Below are positions 50,385 to 61,386 of a stretch of 64,000 nucleotides of DNA, in pieces. Made by a program: the position numbers and the translations under genes. The number at the start of each line of letters is the position of its first letter. Position 1 is the first letter of the stretch. This DNA is from Phaseolus vulgaris (Eukaryota > Streptophyta > Magnoliopsida > Fabales > Fabaceae). Below the pieces are notes generated by a model. The model did not search any database. It was not told the origin of the DNA and saw only the letters and a program-made list of their open reading frames with translations. Location of the stretch: NCBI RefSeq assembly GCF_000499845.2, contig NC_023755.2:28776217-28840216 (forward strand), written 5' to 3'.

Positions 50385-51404
50385 CCGATATAAAACATCA
50401 GTCCCACCACACAAGTTTTTCAGTTCCAGTTGCAGTTTCCAACCTAGTTCCAGCCCTCAAATCGCAGATAGTCAAGGGGGGCTTCCAGAAACCACGAACA
50501 TGAGACCCGCACGCACTAAGAGCGAAGAGATGACCATACAACAAATCGTGGAGAAGCCCTCCAATCAGTGAATGAAGAAGCCAAGGCTGACCAGTTAAGG
50601 CCATTCCTTGAGCGTGGAATATGGCAAACCTTAAGTTGTATTTTAGTAAAGTCAGCCTAGCTCGGTGTCAGTGCAACCACTCGAGTATAGCCGCCCCGTG
50701 AGTAAATGGTTACCTAGTGCCAGGTAAGACAGGGGCATGAGTACCATGCAGGAGAGCCCGTCAGCTCGACCCAAGGGTTCGGGGGAGGTCATCGGTGATT
50801 GGGCACAAAAGGTGAGTCGTGAGCTCAACTCAGATGTTGGTCAGCCTAGAAAAGGGTCATAGAAGTGTTGGACGACGAAGCCTGTCGGTGAAAGGTCAAG
50901 CCATCAGGACAACTCCTCTAAAAGGTACATTACGACTCATGTGCACTGACCCTTGGCTCAGAGAAAATCTGGACACGGGCAGCCTAGATCGCAGCTCGCC
51001 ACCGTTGTGGTTCGAGCCTTTGAACAGACGGAGATAGAAGGGCTAAAGTCTACCATTGGAGTTAACCAACGAGAAGAGGCCTCAGCCAGTCGAGGAGTGG
51101 CTTGAGAAGAAGATCAACGACAAAACGTTTAAGCTGGGGAAAACTTTAGACGGCGAGACACAAGACCAGATCGCCAAGGTAATAGTTAGAAGTAATTTCA
51201 GTTAAAGCAGTTTTTCAAGGGGCACTCGTTAAGAAGTAGTTTCAGTTAAAACAGTTTTATCAAAGTTTCCAAGTTATTTAAGTTCGCATGCTTATCGTTT
51301 TAAGTTTTCAGAAAAAAGACCTTATCGCTTTTATGAGATTTAAGGCAACAGTTTAAAGATTATGGCATGCATTCAGTACAAGGTTTTAAAGTATAAGTTT
51401 TCAA

Positions 51405-51960
51405 GTCCTCATCGCCGCTCGGCGATCAGAGGCACTAGTATAAAGTTTTAAGACCTCATCACCACCTGGCGATCGGAGGCACTAGTATAAAGTTTTAAGA
51501 CCTTATCGCCACCTGGCGATCGGAGGCATTAGTATAAAGTTTTAAGACCTCATCGCCACCTGGCGATCGGAGGAAAACAAATATAAGTTTTTAAGTCCTC
51601 ATCGCCACTTGGCGATCGCAGGCACAAGCATAAAGTTTTTAAGTCCTCATCGCCATCTGGCGATTGGAGGCACAAGCACAAAGTTTTAAACCCTCATCGC
51701 CACCTGGCAATCGGAGGTGAAAGTTAAAGTTTTAAAGTCCCCATCATTTTTCGGCGATCGGTGGCAATAGTAAAAGTTTTAAAGTCCCCATCGTTTTTCG
51801 GCGATCGGTGGCAATAGTAAAAGTTTTAAAGTCCCCATCGTTTTCCGGCGATCAGTGGCAATGGTTAAAGTTTTAAAGTCCTTGTCGTTTTACGGCGATC
51901 GGTGGCAGTAGTTAAAAGTTTTAGAGACCTCATCGTCTTTTGGCGATCGGAGGTACCAGT
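51405..51960 (+). repeat. ~47-bp tandem array with ATCGCC/GGCGAT hairpins
   Basis: About twelve units of roughly 47 bp. The first seven follow CCTCATCGCCACCTGGCGAT then CGGAGG plus a spacer ending AAAGTTTTAAGA. Later units use CCCCATCG...CGATCGGTGG. Each unit can fold CCTC-ATCGCC against GGCGAT-GAGG. Confidence 0.9.
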
Positions 51961-52345
51961 AGAGCAAAAAGCCCTCAGCGCTCTTGCGCATTTTGAGGCA
52001 AGAGAAGAAGTCCTCCTCGCCCTTGAGCGAGTGCAGGCGAGAAAGAGAAAAAGTCCTACTCGTTAGAGAGAGCGTAGGCGAGAACAGACTAAAAGTCCTC
52101 ATTGCCTATAGCGAGCGTAGGCGAGAACAGATTAAAAGTCCTCCTCGCCTATAGCGAGCGTAGGCGAGAATAGATTAAAGGTCCTCCTCACCTATAGCGA
52201 GCGTAGGCGAGAACAGATTAAAGGTCCTCCTCGCCTATAGCCAGCGTAGGCGAGAACAAATTAAAAGTCCTCCTCGCCTACAGCGAGCGTAGGCGAGAAT
52301 AGATTAAGAAGTTCTACTCGCCTAGAGCGAGTATAGGCGAGAGTT
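51961..52345 (+). repeat. ~44-bp tandem array with CTCGCCTA/TAGGCGAG hairpins
   Basis: About nine units of AAAGTCCTCCTCGCCTATAG followed by CGAGCGTAGGCGAGAACAGA. The arms CTCGCCTA and TAGGCGAG are perfectly complementary. The sequence differs from the preceding array but the hairpin layout is the same. Confidence 0.9.
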
Positions 52346-52464
52346 CAGAACAAGATAACAGTTAAAATCCGGGCGCCTAGTCCTTGAGCAGGGGTTAAGG
52401 GATTCCTTCGGGACGCCCCCTCCTCAAGTATGAATAGCTAGCCCCGGTACGTGATGAGATTAAA

Positions 52465-52830
52465 AGTCCTCAGTGCATCCAGGGGAAGAGGAGATGTAAC
52501 CCCTGGGCAAGTTGAGGCACCAGAGAAAGTCCTTCTCACCCTCGAGTGAGTTCAGGCAAGAACAGATTACAAGACCTCTTTGCTTAAGCAAATTGAGGCA
52601 AGTTTAAAAGTCCTCAGTGCATCCAGGGGAAGAGGAGATGTAACCCCTGGGCAAGTTGAGGCACCAGAGAAAGTCCTCCTTGCCTTGAGCGAGTTCAGGC
52701 AAGAACAGATTACAAGACCTCTTTGCCTAAGCAAATTGAGGCAAGTTTAAAAGTCCTCAGTGCATCCAGGGAAAAGGTAGCCCCTGGGCAAGTTGAGGCA
52801 CCAGAGAAAATCCTCCTCACCCTCGAGCGA
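52465..52830 (+). repeat. ~163-bp higher-order repeat
   Basis: A composite unit with CCTCAGTGCATCCAGGGG, then ACCCCTGGGCAAGTTGAGG, then CCTCCTTGCC and CCTCTTTGCC hairpins. It occurs at about 52467 and 52629, with a third truncated copy near 52751. Confidence 0.85.
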
Positions 52831-53080
52831 AGCTGAGGTCAGTTATCAGATAAATCCTCCTCGCCCTCGAGCGAAGCTGAGGTCAGTTATCAGATAAATC
52901 CTCCTCGCCCTCAAGCGAAGTTGAGGTCAGTTAATAGTTATCAGTTAAATCCTCCTCGCCCTTGAGCGAAGCTGAGGTCAGATATCAGATAAATCCTCCT
53001 CGCCCTCGAGCGAAGCTGAGGTCAGTTAAATAGTTATGAGATAAATTCTCCTCGCCTAGAGCGGGTGCAGGCCAGAACAG
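52828..53080 (+). repeat. ~45-bp tandem array (CCTCCTCGCCCTCGAGCGAAG type)
   Basis: About five units containing TCCTCCTCGCCCTCGAGCGA followed by AGCTGAGGTCAGTTATCAGA. The outer CCTC and GAGG can pair. This is the fourth array of the element. Confidence 0.85.
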
Positions 53081-53895
53081 AATACAAGACCTCTTTGCGT
53101 AAGCAAATTGAGGCAAGTTCGAAAGTCTTCAGTGCAGAACCAGGCCAACAAAGTTTTAGGCGATGACCTAGAAATACACATGTCACTTGGCAGATCAAGC
53201 AAGCGAGATTTCAGATACTAAAAATGACTCCCGCCTACTGCTCAGTGATCGCACAACAGATAAGTTATCAGGGTGGAAGAAGTCACAGGGTGGCTGAGGT
53301 AGGTTTGTAAAAGACGCCTCACTACCCAGATCAAGTTGTTTCAGATTAAAGGCTCAGGGAAGGCAGAGGGAGGTCCGTTAAAGGCAGCTCTCCTCCCAGA
53401 ATGAGTAGAATTGATAGCTCAAGGAACGAGGCCGCTCCCCGGAGGACGCCTTAGCAGATAAAAAGGAAAATAGCATCCAAAGAAGCCCACGACTTTGTGA
53501 TTGAAGCTCGAAGGAAGAAGTACGCGACGAGAACTAAGTTAGCAGATTTTGAGGTGATGACATAGAAGTGCGCATGTCACTTGGCAGATCAGGCGAGCTG
53601 GATTTCAGATACTAAGACTGACCCACGCCTATTGCCTAGTAAGTGATTTTGCGTTAAATGTTATTGTTATAAACTAATAGTTTGTCTAGTTAAGTTGATT
53701 TTCACAGAGCTAAGCACCAGTTGGCGCTAAGTCGATTTCTTTAAAGCAAGAGTTAGTCAGTTATATCAGATGATTACACAGCAGATAAAAGCAAAACCAT
53801 GTGCACATTTATATGTGTTGAAGAAGAAAATGAAACGGTGAACTTTTTAGTCTTTTTGCTGAAAACAAGTTATCAGCTCAAGACTGGGGGGCTTG

Positions 53896-55356
53896 TGTAC
53901 CGACCAGGTCATTGGGTGTGATGACGTGGACAAGAGAAAGGTAGGTGGTCAATAAGTCAACGTAGTCGCCGTATGTAGAAGCGGCGTTCTGCAGTATAAA
54001 TAATCGGTTATCGCCGAGATGTGTCACCGCCAAGATGGATCATCGCCCATCGCCCAAGAGAAGCATCGCGCAGAAGTAAGACGTCGCTGAGTAAGACGTC
54101 GCCGAGTGTAGACATCGCCCTAAAGTTGGGTGGCGGCACTGTGGGACCCTCCGCACAGAATAAATGGTCGAGTCAAAGGGGCACCCACGGAGTATGATGG
54201 CGCGAGAGATACAACGCTCAAGTTAGAGCCCAAGTGGCCATAAGGTTATACATTGCACTCCAGATAAGGGAAGCCCATGGGCCGTGTACCGACCAGGTCA
54301 TCAGGCGTGATGACGCGTCTTGCACGTGCTCGAGTGGGGCGTGCTCAATGGAACGCGTAGGCTAGAAAAGATGAATGGCTCGAAAGTGGGCATAGTCGCC
54401 GATCGGTGGATTGGCGTTCTCCGATCTCTAGTGTGCGTAACCGGCGGTCACCAAAGTTGCGTCGCAGTCGCCGTATGAGAATGCTAGGAGATCGGGTGGT
54501 TTACACACCACCACAAGGAGCATGTCGCCGGGTCTCCCAGCGAACTTAGTTAAGGCTGTCGAAGGCTCGGAAGGGTAATTCCAAGCGTGTAAGTTCAGTA
54601 AGACGATGGTGGCACCAGCTTGGGGCATGAAAGTCGAGTGGGTTGGGGGAAACACCTTGCACATCAGCGACAAGATTCCCAAAGTGGACATCCGTTGGTG
54701 GCATTGTTTCCCCAGCTAGAACTTGCATGGCGTAGCAGTAAGAAGGGTGCCATTCGCGTCGAGCGATATCATAGAGATGATGCACCTTGTTGCATCCGAT
54801 ACTCGCCTTGTCGGGTGGTGTTTCACAGCGCATTACGTGCTAGGTTGCCCCTTGAGTTGAAGACTTAGCTGTGCGGCTGGTTACTACACAAAGAATGACG
54901 TTTAAGTTGCCCCAATCCCGATGATGACACGTGCAGGGCTGGATGCGAGCCACGCGTCCAAAAGCATAACAACCTGGAGAGAGAAGAAACCTAGCTATAA
55001 AGGTAACCTTAACAGAGTCTGCAGAGGTACGCTTTCATAATTACACAGAGCACTAAACCCTAGTTGTTCTTGACGGCGCACCCAACTGTGAGCACAAGGC
55101 AATTAGGGCAACACAGTTTTAGTCCTTGAGTACAGTTTTTGACCACCCTCAGAGCATTCGTTCAAGTGCTCCGATACGGGGGTGCGTCACCTTTGATGTT
55201 TCTCGCTGGCTGACTTGAGCGTCGGAGTGCAAACGGCTGCGAGGGCGCCCCTTTGTTCTTCTTTTTCAGGTACTCATACACAAGAGGGAACGAAGGTGCT
55301 CTAGCTCGTGAGTACAAGCCACTCGTAGAGACGACCCAGGTCAACCGGCCGGAACA
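53896..55356 (+). mobile_element. 3' LTR of the non-coding gypsy-type element (1,461 bp)
   Basis: Same length and termini as the 5' LTR, from TGTACCGACCAGG to CCGGCCGGAACA, with TATAAAG at 54996-55002 and the second LTR-start copy at 54285. Open frames of 60-95 residues here duplicate those of the 5' LTR and encode nothing recognisable. Confidence 0.95.
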
Positions 55357-55361
55357 AATTG
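55357..55361. repeat. Target-site duplication AATTG, right
   Basis: Partner of 48899-48903. Confidence 0.95.
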
Positions 55362-56945
55362 ATAAAGGAATTTGGGGTGCTATTAAAAATGGTCTTTTTT
55401 TCCCTGTGCTTGAAAATGATAAAGTGATTTATGAAAAACCTTTGTCCTAATGGAATGAACATGAAAGCAAAAAGGCTTAATATGATTGTATTGTAAAGAA
55501 TATTGTTACATTTGCTTTAAGTTTTGATGAGTTTTTCAGGATGTCTCAATGTGAATCAGCAAAGGAAATGTGGGATACCTTAGAAGTCACTCATGAAGGA
55601 AAAAATGATTTGAAGAGAGCAAGGAAGCATGCTCTCATCCTATAATACGAGATGCTTAGGATGCAGAAAGGAGAGACAATTGCTGAGGTACAAAAGAGGT
55701 TTACTCATATTGTCAACCACCTCATGAGTCTTGGGAAGATGTTTGAAAATGAGGAACTCAACATCAAAATCCTTAAGTGCCTAGACAAATCTTGGCAGCC
55801 CAAGGTCATTCCATCTCTGAGTCTAAGGATTTAACATCTAGGACCATTGTCTCACTGTTTGGAAAGCTCAGAGAACATGAGTTAGAGATGAATAGGCTGA
55901 ATGTTCAAGAAAGTGAGGATAAGCATGTGAGGAACATTAACTTGAAGGCTGCTGGACACAAAAACTGTCAAGATTCAAGTGATGACAGTGAAGGAGAAAC
56001 TCTAAGCCTGCTGACCAGGAAATTCAGCAAATTCCTAAAGAAAACCAACAACAAGAATCAATCTTCCAACATGTATAATAGCAAGAAACTTAATGATTTT
56101 AATTCTAACAAATATACCTGCTTTGGATGTGGTGAACAGGGACATATTAAAGTTGATTGCCCCAATAAAAAGAGCACAGAGAAAAAGGGTCACAAGAAGT
56201 ATGAGAAGAAAGGCAAATCAAGAAGAGCATACAATGATAATTCATCCTCAAGCTCATCATCAAAGGAAGATGAAGAAGCCAATTTTTGTTTTATGGAAAA
56301 GGATGAATTCGAATCAAGCAGTGTAAGTTCCAGCACTTCAATTAATTTTGAAAACTATATCCATCTTCTCAATGCTTTTAAAGAAACTCATGAAAAAGCT
56401 AACAAGCTGGCCCTTTCAAATAACCGGTTGAAAGGCTTGAATAATTGGCTGGAAAATAGAGTCAAAGCTTTGGAAGAAGAGCTAGAAAACTTGAAAATCT
56501 AAAATTGATTTAAAAAATCTCTTCTTGCACATGTGACTCAAGTGTTTGTGAAAATTGTGAATCTTTTGAAAAGAAGGTTGACTATCTTGTGAAAATTGTG
56601 GATAAGCTTTCAAAAGGAAAGTCAAACTTTGAGACTGTTCTGACATCTAAAAATTGTGTTTTTGGAAAATCTGGACTGAGTTTTAATCCACAGAGTAAGA
56701 AAAGTGGTGTTTCAAAGCCTTATTCAACCATTAGGCAAAAACAACCGATTGAAAAGTCGAAACAACCGATTGTTTAATGCTTCTACTATATGAAAAAGGG
56801 TCATTCTGTAAAATTAGATTTTTTTTTTGTTTCTAATGGTGTTATGAAGTGGATTCCTAAGGATCCTAAGGCTTTTAATGATCCAGTTAATTCTAATGAA
56901 CCCAAATTTGTTAGGGGACCAAACCTTGCTACTTGATCTTATCTC

Positions 56946-57338
56946 TTGCAGGGCTCGTTGATGGAAAATAAGCACATGTGGTACCTGGACAATGGTTGTT
57001 CAAAGCATATGTCAGGGGATAAAACTAAATTTGTCAATCTTCTCCTCAAGCATGTGACTTATGGTGATAACAACAAAGGGAAAATTCTTGGAAGAGGAAC
57101 CATTGGTGATAAGAACTCATTCTTAATTCATGATGTGTTGTTTGTGGAAGGACTTAAGCACAATCTCCTTAGCATAAGCCAGTTGTGTGATAAAGGTTAT
57201 CAAGTAACCTTCAAACTCAACATGTGTGAGATACGGTTGCCCAAATCACTTGAAGTATTGTTGATTGGTAAAAGAATCAACAATGTTTATCTTTTTTATA
57301 TCTCACATTCTGCATCTATTGGCTGCCTTCTCACCTAA
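56946..57338 (+). pseudogene. Copia aspartic protease relic of element C
   Basis: The frame reads HMWYLDNGCSKHMSGDK, the active-site segment of copia retropepsins. The usual Asp-Ser-Gly is Asp-Asn-Gly here, so the catalytic Asp is kept but the conserved Ser is changed. Downstream IHDVLFVEGLKHNLLSISQL is the typical flap-to-C-terminal region that leads to the GAG-pre-integrase domain. A stop at 57336-57338 separates it from the integrase. The protease would have processed the polyprotein. Confidence 0.85.
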
Positions 57339-57344
57339 CATGAG

Positions 57345-58002
57345 GAATCATGGTTATGGCATAAAAGGATAACACATATTCACATGCATCATCTAAACAA
57401 GCCGATCTTTAAGGATCTTGTTGTGGGTTTACCGAAACTCAAGTTTGAGAAAGACCATATATGTGAAGCATGTCAAAAGGGGAAGCAAATTAAACATTCT
57501 TTCAAACTGAAAAATGTAGTTTCTACTTCAAAACCCCTTGAACTACTACACATGGATTTATTTGGTCCTTCAAGAACCATGAGTCTTGGTGGTAATTACT
57601 ATGCTCTTGTTATAGTTGATGATTTCTCTAGATTCACATGGACATTGTTCTTGGAATCCAAGAGTGATGCATTTTCTGCATTCAAAAAGCTTGTTAAGAG
57701 ATTACAAAACATAAACTACAGTAACATTTGTGCCATACGTAGTGATCATGGAGGGGAATTTCAAAATGAAAAATTCAGTTCATTTTGTGAAAAATTTGGC
57801 ATTTTCCATAACTTTTATGCTCCTAGAACTCCCAAACAAAATGGGGTTGCAGAAAGAAAAAACAGATCTCTTGAGGAACTTGCTAGAACCATGTTAAGTG
57901 AGTCCTCTTTTACCAAAATATTTTCTCACCATATTCTGCTTAAATACAAAAGCCATAAACAAAGTGCAACCCATCAAATGTGCAATCCTAAAATAAACTA
58001 AG
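57345..58002 (+). pseudogene. Copia integrase of element C, truncated
   Basis: The zinc region reads WHKRITHIHMHHL (57354-57390, one stop upstream), then CEACQKGKQ. The core follows with first Asp in LELLHMDLFGPSRT, second Asp in IRSDHGGEF near 57745, and Glu in TPKQNGVAERKN near 57845, so the DDE triad is intact. The protein diverges after ARTMLSESSF (near 57920) and stops at 58000, where gypsy-like sequence begins. The C-terminal integrase part, reverse transcriptase and RNase H are absent. Confidence 0.9.
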
Positions 58003-58638
58003 TTCAAGCTAACACCTCCTATAACATCTTGTTAGGTAAACTGTCTATTAATCGGTTGGAGGCGATCGTTTCTACCCCCCATTTAGCCATGAAATTCCCC
58101 TTGGTTTCTAAGGATATTCTCACACACGAGAATGTTATGCGGCGAGTCTGAAGATGAAGCCTCTTAGGAGACCATGTCGGAGTGTAGAGAGCATACAGTT
58201 GCTTTGATTGATCTGGATCCCCAGGTAACCGAGCCAAGACTCGAGGCTGGGGAGGATTTACACCAGGTCTCTCTATCATATGAGGAACACATCACTAGCA
58301 TGGGAACATCTTTGGCGGTCGCCGAAGCCGAGATCATCCACCAAGCATTAAAGAAAAATGTCGACCTCTTCACATAGACAACATATGATATGCCAAGGGT
58401 GAGTCCGGATATCATAATACACAAGCTCTCGATATATAAGGAGGCTTGGTCAGTCGCCCAAAAGAAGTGGAAGTTAGGTGAAGAAAAAAGGTTGGCAACG
58501 AAGAATGAAGCAGAAGAGCTCGTATGGTCGACTATATCTGGGAAGCCCACTAAACTACTTGGTTAGCCAACGCAATAATGGTGACGAAGACCGACGACAA
58601 GTAGAGGATGTGCGTCGACTACACAAACCTCAACAAGG
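58003..58638 (+). pseudogene. Gypsy polyprotein fragment (linker to start of reverse transcriptase)
   Basis: The plus strand reads YNILLGKLSINRLEAIVSTP near 58018-58080. It then reads TVALIDLDPQVTEPRLEAGE, with IHQALKKNVDLFT near 58330-58375. In broken frames it continues to the KKRKLG-like and LANA.VMV.K regions and to YTNLNK near 58615-58635, the stretch before and at the start of a Ty3/gypsy reverse transcriptase. It is cut at the right by insertion of copia element D. The 5-bp flank there is CAAGG (58634-58638); its partner is outside the window. Confidence 0.8.
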
Positions 58639-59780
58639 TGTTAGAATGGATGGCTTTAAACTAGAGGGGGAGTGAATTGTTTAAAGAGGGTTTTCGCAAA
58701 CTTTTAAGTCAAGAATGAAATTATCTCAAGAAACAATTGATAAGGAATCTAGTTTGCCAAAACAGCAAGCAAAAACAGCAGTACCAGAAAAACAATCGGT
58801 TGTTTCGCAGAAACAATCGGTTGTTTATACCAGCAAACAAAATCAAAACTGAATTTAAAGAGATTAAGGATAGAGAGATTGCACACAAATGTTTATATTG
58901 GTTCACTCTAAACCCAGAGCTACATCCAGTCTTCTCAGAAACCACTGAGAAAATCCACTAAGCAACCACACCTTGATCACTTACACCACAACCAAGAAAG
59001 TGACCTTTATCCCCTCAAGACACACATTTCTCTTGTCCAACACACCAACACTAAGATTGCTGATCTTGATCCCCTCAAGAACACACAACAAATCTCAGCA
59101 AACACACAAACGAAACTTGTTTAACAGAGTACAAGGATTACACTTGTTACAGAAGATAATCTGAAATCAATACAAGCCAAAATCCTATTCCACACACTTT
59201 GATCAATCACAAACTCTAAGCAATCTCAACTCTTTGAAAAATCTCAAAATCTCTATTCAAAAACTTGTTACTCAAATCTGTTTTTCTGAATTTATTCAAA
59301 GATATTGTTTGTTATCAAATCTTAACAAACTATTAATTGCATTTAAAGGATTGGTCAAAGCATTTAAAAACTGGAGCGTAAGCAATTAATTCATTTAAAG
59401 CTCAGTGAAAGATAAAACAGTTTTTTTGTTATGGTACCAAAACAAACAATCGGTTGTTTCCTCGAATCAATCGGTTGTTTTGGTTTTAACAGCTCAACCA
59501 TTTGAAAAACAGTTTTCAATCTTTTCTAAAAACATCTAAGTATAAACAATCGGTTGTTTCGACAAACCAATCGGTTGTTTCTAACTTAGTTTGAAAAACA
59601 TTTTTCTTTCAAAAAGATTGAGAATGCCTATGCTTTGGATTCAATGAAGAGGTGGATTACAATACACAATCTACCCCAGAACCTATCTAGGACAGCACAA
59701 CAACAACAAGCACAACCAAGGCTTCAACATCCTTCAAAGGGTTTGGATTCTTCAAAGCTTGAACACCATTTGGTTCAACA
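58639..59780 (-). mobile_element. 3' LTR of copia element D (1,142 bp)
   Basis: On the plus strand it runs TGTTAGAATGGATGG to TTGGTTCAACA. The first bases match the partial 5' LTR at 63939 almost exactly. Three 21-bp-spaced CGGTTG pairs lie at 58796, 59450 and 59550. The polypurine tract ATAGGGGGAGAT on the minus strand (59781-59792) directly abuts it, as expected for plus-strand DNA priming. Confidence 0.9.
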
Positions 59781-60219
59781 ATCTCCCCCTATTTGATGAA
59801 GACAAATCCCTGATGCTTGTGTTGTACCTGATTGAATCTGAAGCAGTTCCTGCAAGATATAGTTTTAAGCAAAGCATAGAACTTCTGATATTTGGTTAGC
59901 ACAGAAACAAATACAAAAATTCAGAGCATAATATCAGGATAAACAACATTCAAAATATAGCAAACTGTTTTACAGAAAAACATAAAAACTGAAATCAAAC
60001 ACAACATATAAATCTCCCCCTATTTGTCTTCACAAACAGACAAAAAGAAGAGATAAAACAAGAGATAATTGTTTTGATTACATCAGAATTAAAACAGCAA
60101 CAACAGAAAGAAAGAAAATTGATAAACTGATATAACCATAAAAAACAATCGGTTGTTTCGATACATCAACCGGTTGATTTTCTTCATTCATCATCATCAA
60201 CAAACTGAAGATCAAAGAT

Positions 60220-61386
60220 TTAGTTCTGGACAGCTTCGATCTGTTCATCTAAAGTCATGAAGCGTGCATCCATGCTGTCAAACCTGTTGTCAATCCTCTG
60301 GAAATTACTGACACAGAGATCATGGAGGTTCCTTTGATTCTCCGCAAAGCTATCAAGCCTATTTACCATGAGTCTCTCAAAAGGAGACATGGTTTGCATC
60401 CTTTCTTCTTGATTTCCAGCACCGGCACTAGGTCCAACATCTTGATAATCTTTAGGTGGATCTTCATGTTGAACATCCATATCAGCAGGTTCTTCTTGTT
60501 CAAGATCAGCAGCATCACTAGATGAGGCACCAAGGTCACCATCTTTGCTAATTCATTTGCCACCTACTTTGGTAAAACCCATTTTGCTGAGTGATCCATT
60601 GTTCAACTCTTGAGTTGACTTGACCAACTCAGATGTTTCATCTTCAAGGTTCACTTCAAAATAGAGTAGAAATTTAGACACCAAAACAACATATGGATAG
60701 TGATAGTCACTTAACCTCATAGCCTTTTGCATGTGCTCTTTGATGATGTGAATCCAATTGATTTTGATCTTCTTCATGATGCAGAAGATATACACTAGAT
60801 CTTCCTCAGTAAGCACAGAATGATTGCTCCCCCTTGGAGTTAGAATCCAAGTCACAATGAGGGCTAGCAACCTTTCATCAAGCTTTAGACCTCCAACCGA
60901 GCATGTTCTAACTTGAGCATGTTGATTCTTCAAGCAACTCTTGTAGTATTAGATTTTGTTGAAATCCTCCACTACTCCAAGGTTTCCCTTGTTGATTCTA
61001 AGGCCAGAGAACTTGAGACCAGCAACAACAGCCCATACCTCATGAGTTATCTCCATTTCTACACCTTTTACATGAGAAACTAGATTGTTTCCCTCAAATT
61101 TGAGATTTGTGTAGAACACCCTTATCAAATTTGGGTAGATGTTTCCTTTCATCTCCAGGAACTTTCTGAGAGATTGATCTTTGAACAACCTCCTTACATT
61201 ATCAAGCTTTTGACTTTTCAGCCAATCAAAGCACACAACCTTGGGGTTGTTTATCTTTTTTATACTTGTTTCATACCTATACCTCTCAATAAGATCATTG
61301 TCTCCAGAAAACCAGCCTTCTAGCCTTCCTCCAGACCTTACACCTCTGGTTTTGACTCTCTCTGAGGTGGGAGGAGTTGATTCCAT
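60220..61386 (-). pseudogene. Extra sense ORF of element D (putative plant transposon protein type)
   Basis: One reading frame of 389 codons from MESTPPTSERVKTRGVRSGG to DEQIEAVQN, broken only by stops at 60949-60951 and 60553-60555. Near its middle it reads NLIRVFYTNLKFEGN and HEVWAVVAGLKFSG, similar in style to the 'putative plant transposon protein' domain annotated in many legume repeats. It then reads CSVGGLKLDERLLALIVTWI, and ends in an acidic linker followed by a coiled-coil-like tail (FERLMVNRLDSFAENQRNLH). It lies on the same strand as gag between gag and the 3' LTR. A damaged N-terminal part recurs in element B (about 6346-6520). Function unknown. Confidence 0.65.

Larger units (their letters stand above)
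50365..53895 (+). mobile_element. Interior of the non-coding LTR element (LARD-like)
   Basis: The 3.5-kb interior starts with a primer-binding-site candidate and contains no open frame resembling gag, protease, reverse transcriptase or integrase. From 51400 to 53110 it consists of four successive arrays of 44-47-bp or longer units with hairpin-forming sequence. From 53110 to 53880 it is diverged repeat and unique sequence ending in a G6 polypurine tract (53886-53891). With no proteins of its own it must have been moved by an autonomous relative. Confidence 0.85.
48795..56502 (+). pseudogene. Copia gag of element C (split by LTR element)
   Basis: The N-terminal part KLPLGEGASIIRPPLFCSVN lies at about 48795-48903 and has lost the initiator ATG (relatives read FKMTDRLPFGEG; here FHAGKLPLGEG). 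After the insertion the reading resumes DKGIWGAIKNGLFFPVLEND at 55359. Stops occur near 55448 and 55644 and there is a frameshift near 55800. It continues through zinc knuckle CFGCGEQGHIKVDC (near 56120-56160), a Ser-rich acidic linker, and a coiled coil (NNRLKGLNNWLENRVKALEE near 56420-56480) ending at 56502. A further in-frame piece at 56589-56777 carries KQPIEKSKQPI. Confidence 0.85.
48729..58002 (+). mobile_element. Copia element C interior, interrupted and truncated
   Basis: Plus-strand interior with gag (48795-48903, then 55362-56502), a gag tail (56589-56777), a protease relic (56946-57338) and an integrase (about 57345-58000). A 6.45-kb gypsy-type element sits inside gag. Reverse transcriptase and RNase H are missing, since the copia reading stops near 58000 and turns directly into gypsy-type sequence. 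Several stops and frameshifts are present. Confidence 0.85.

Noticed and set aside
51405..53110. CRISPR-like regularly spaced repeats
   Set aside because: Units are contiguous tandem repeats with no unique spacers, inside a plant LTR element.
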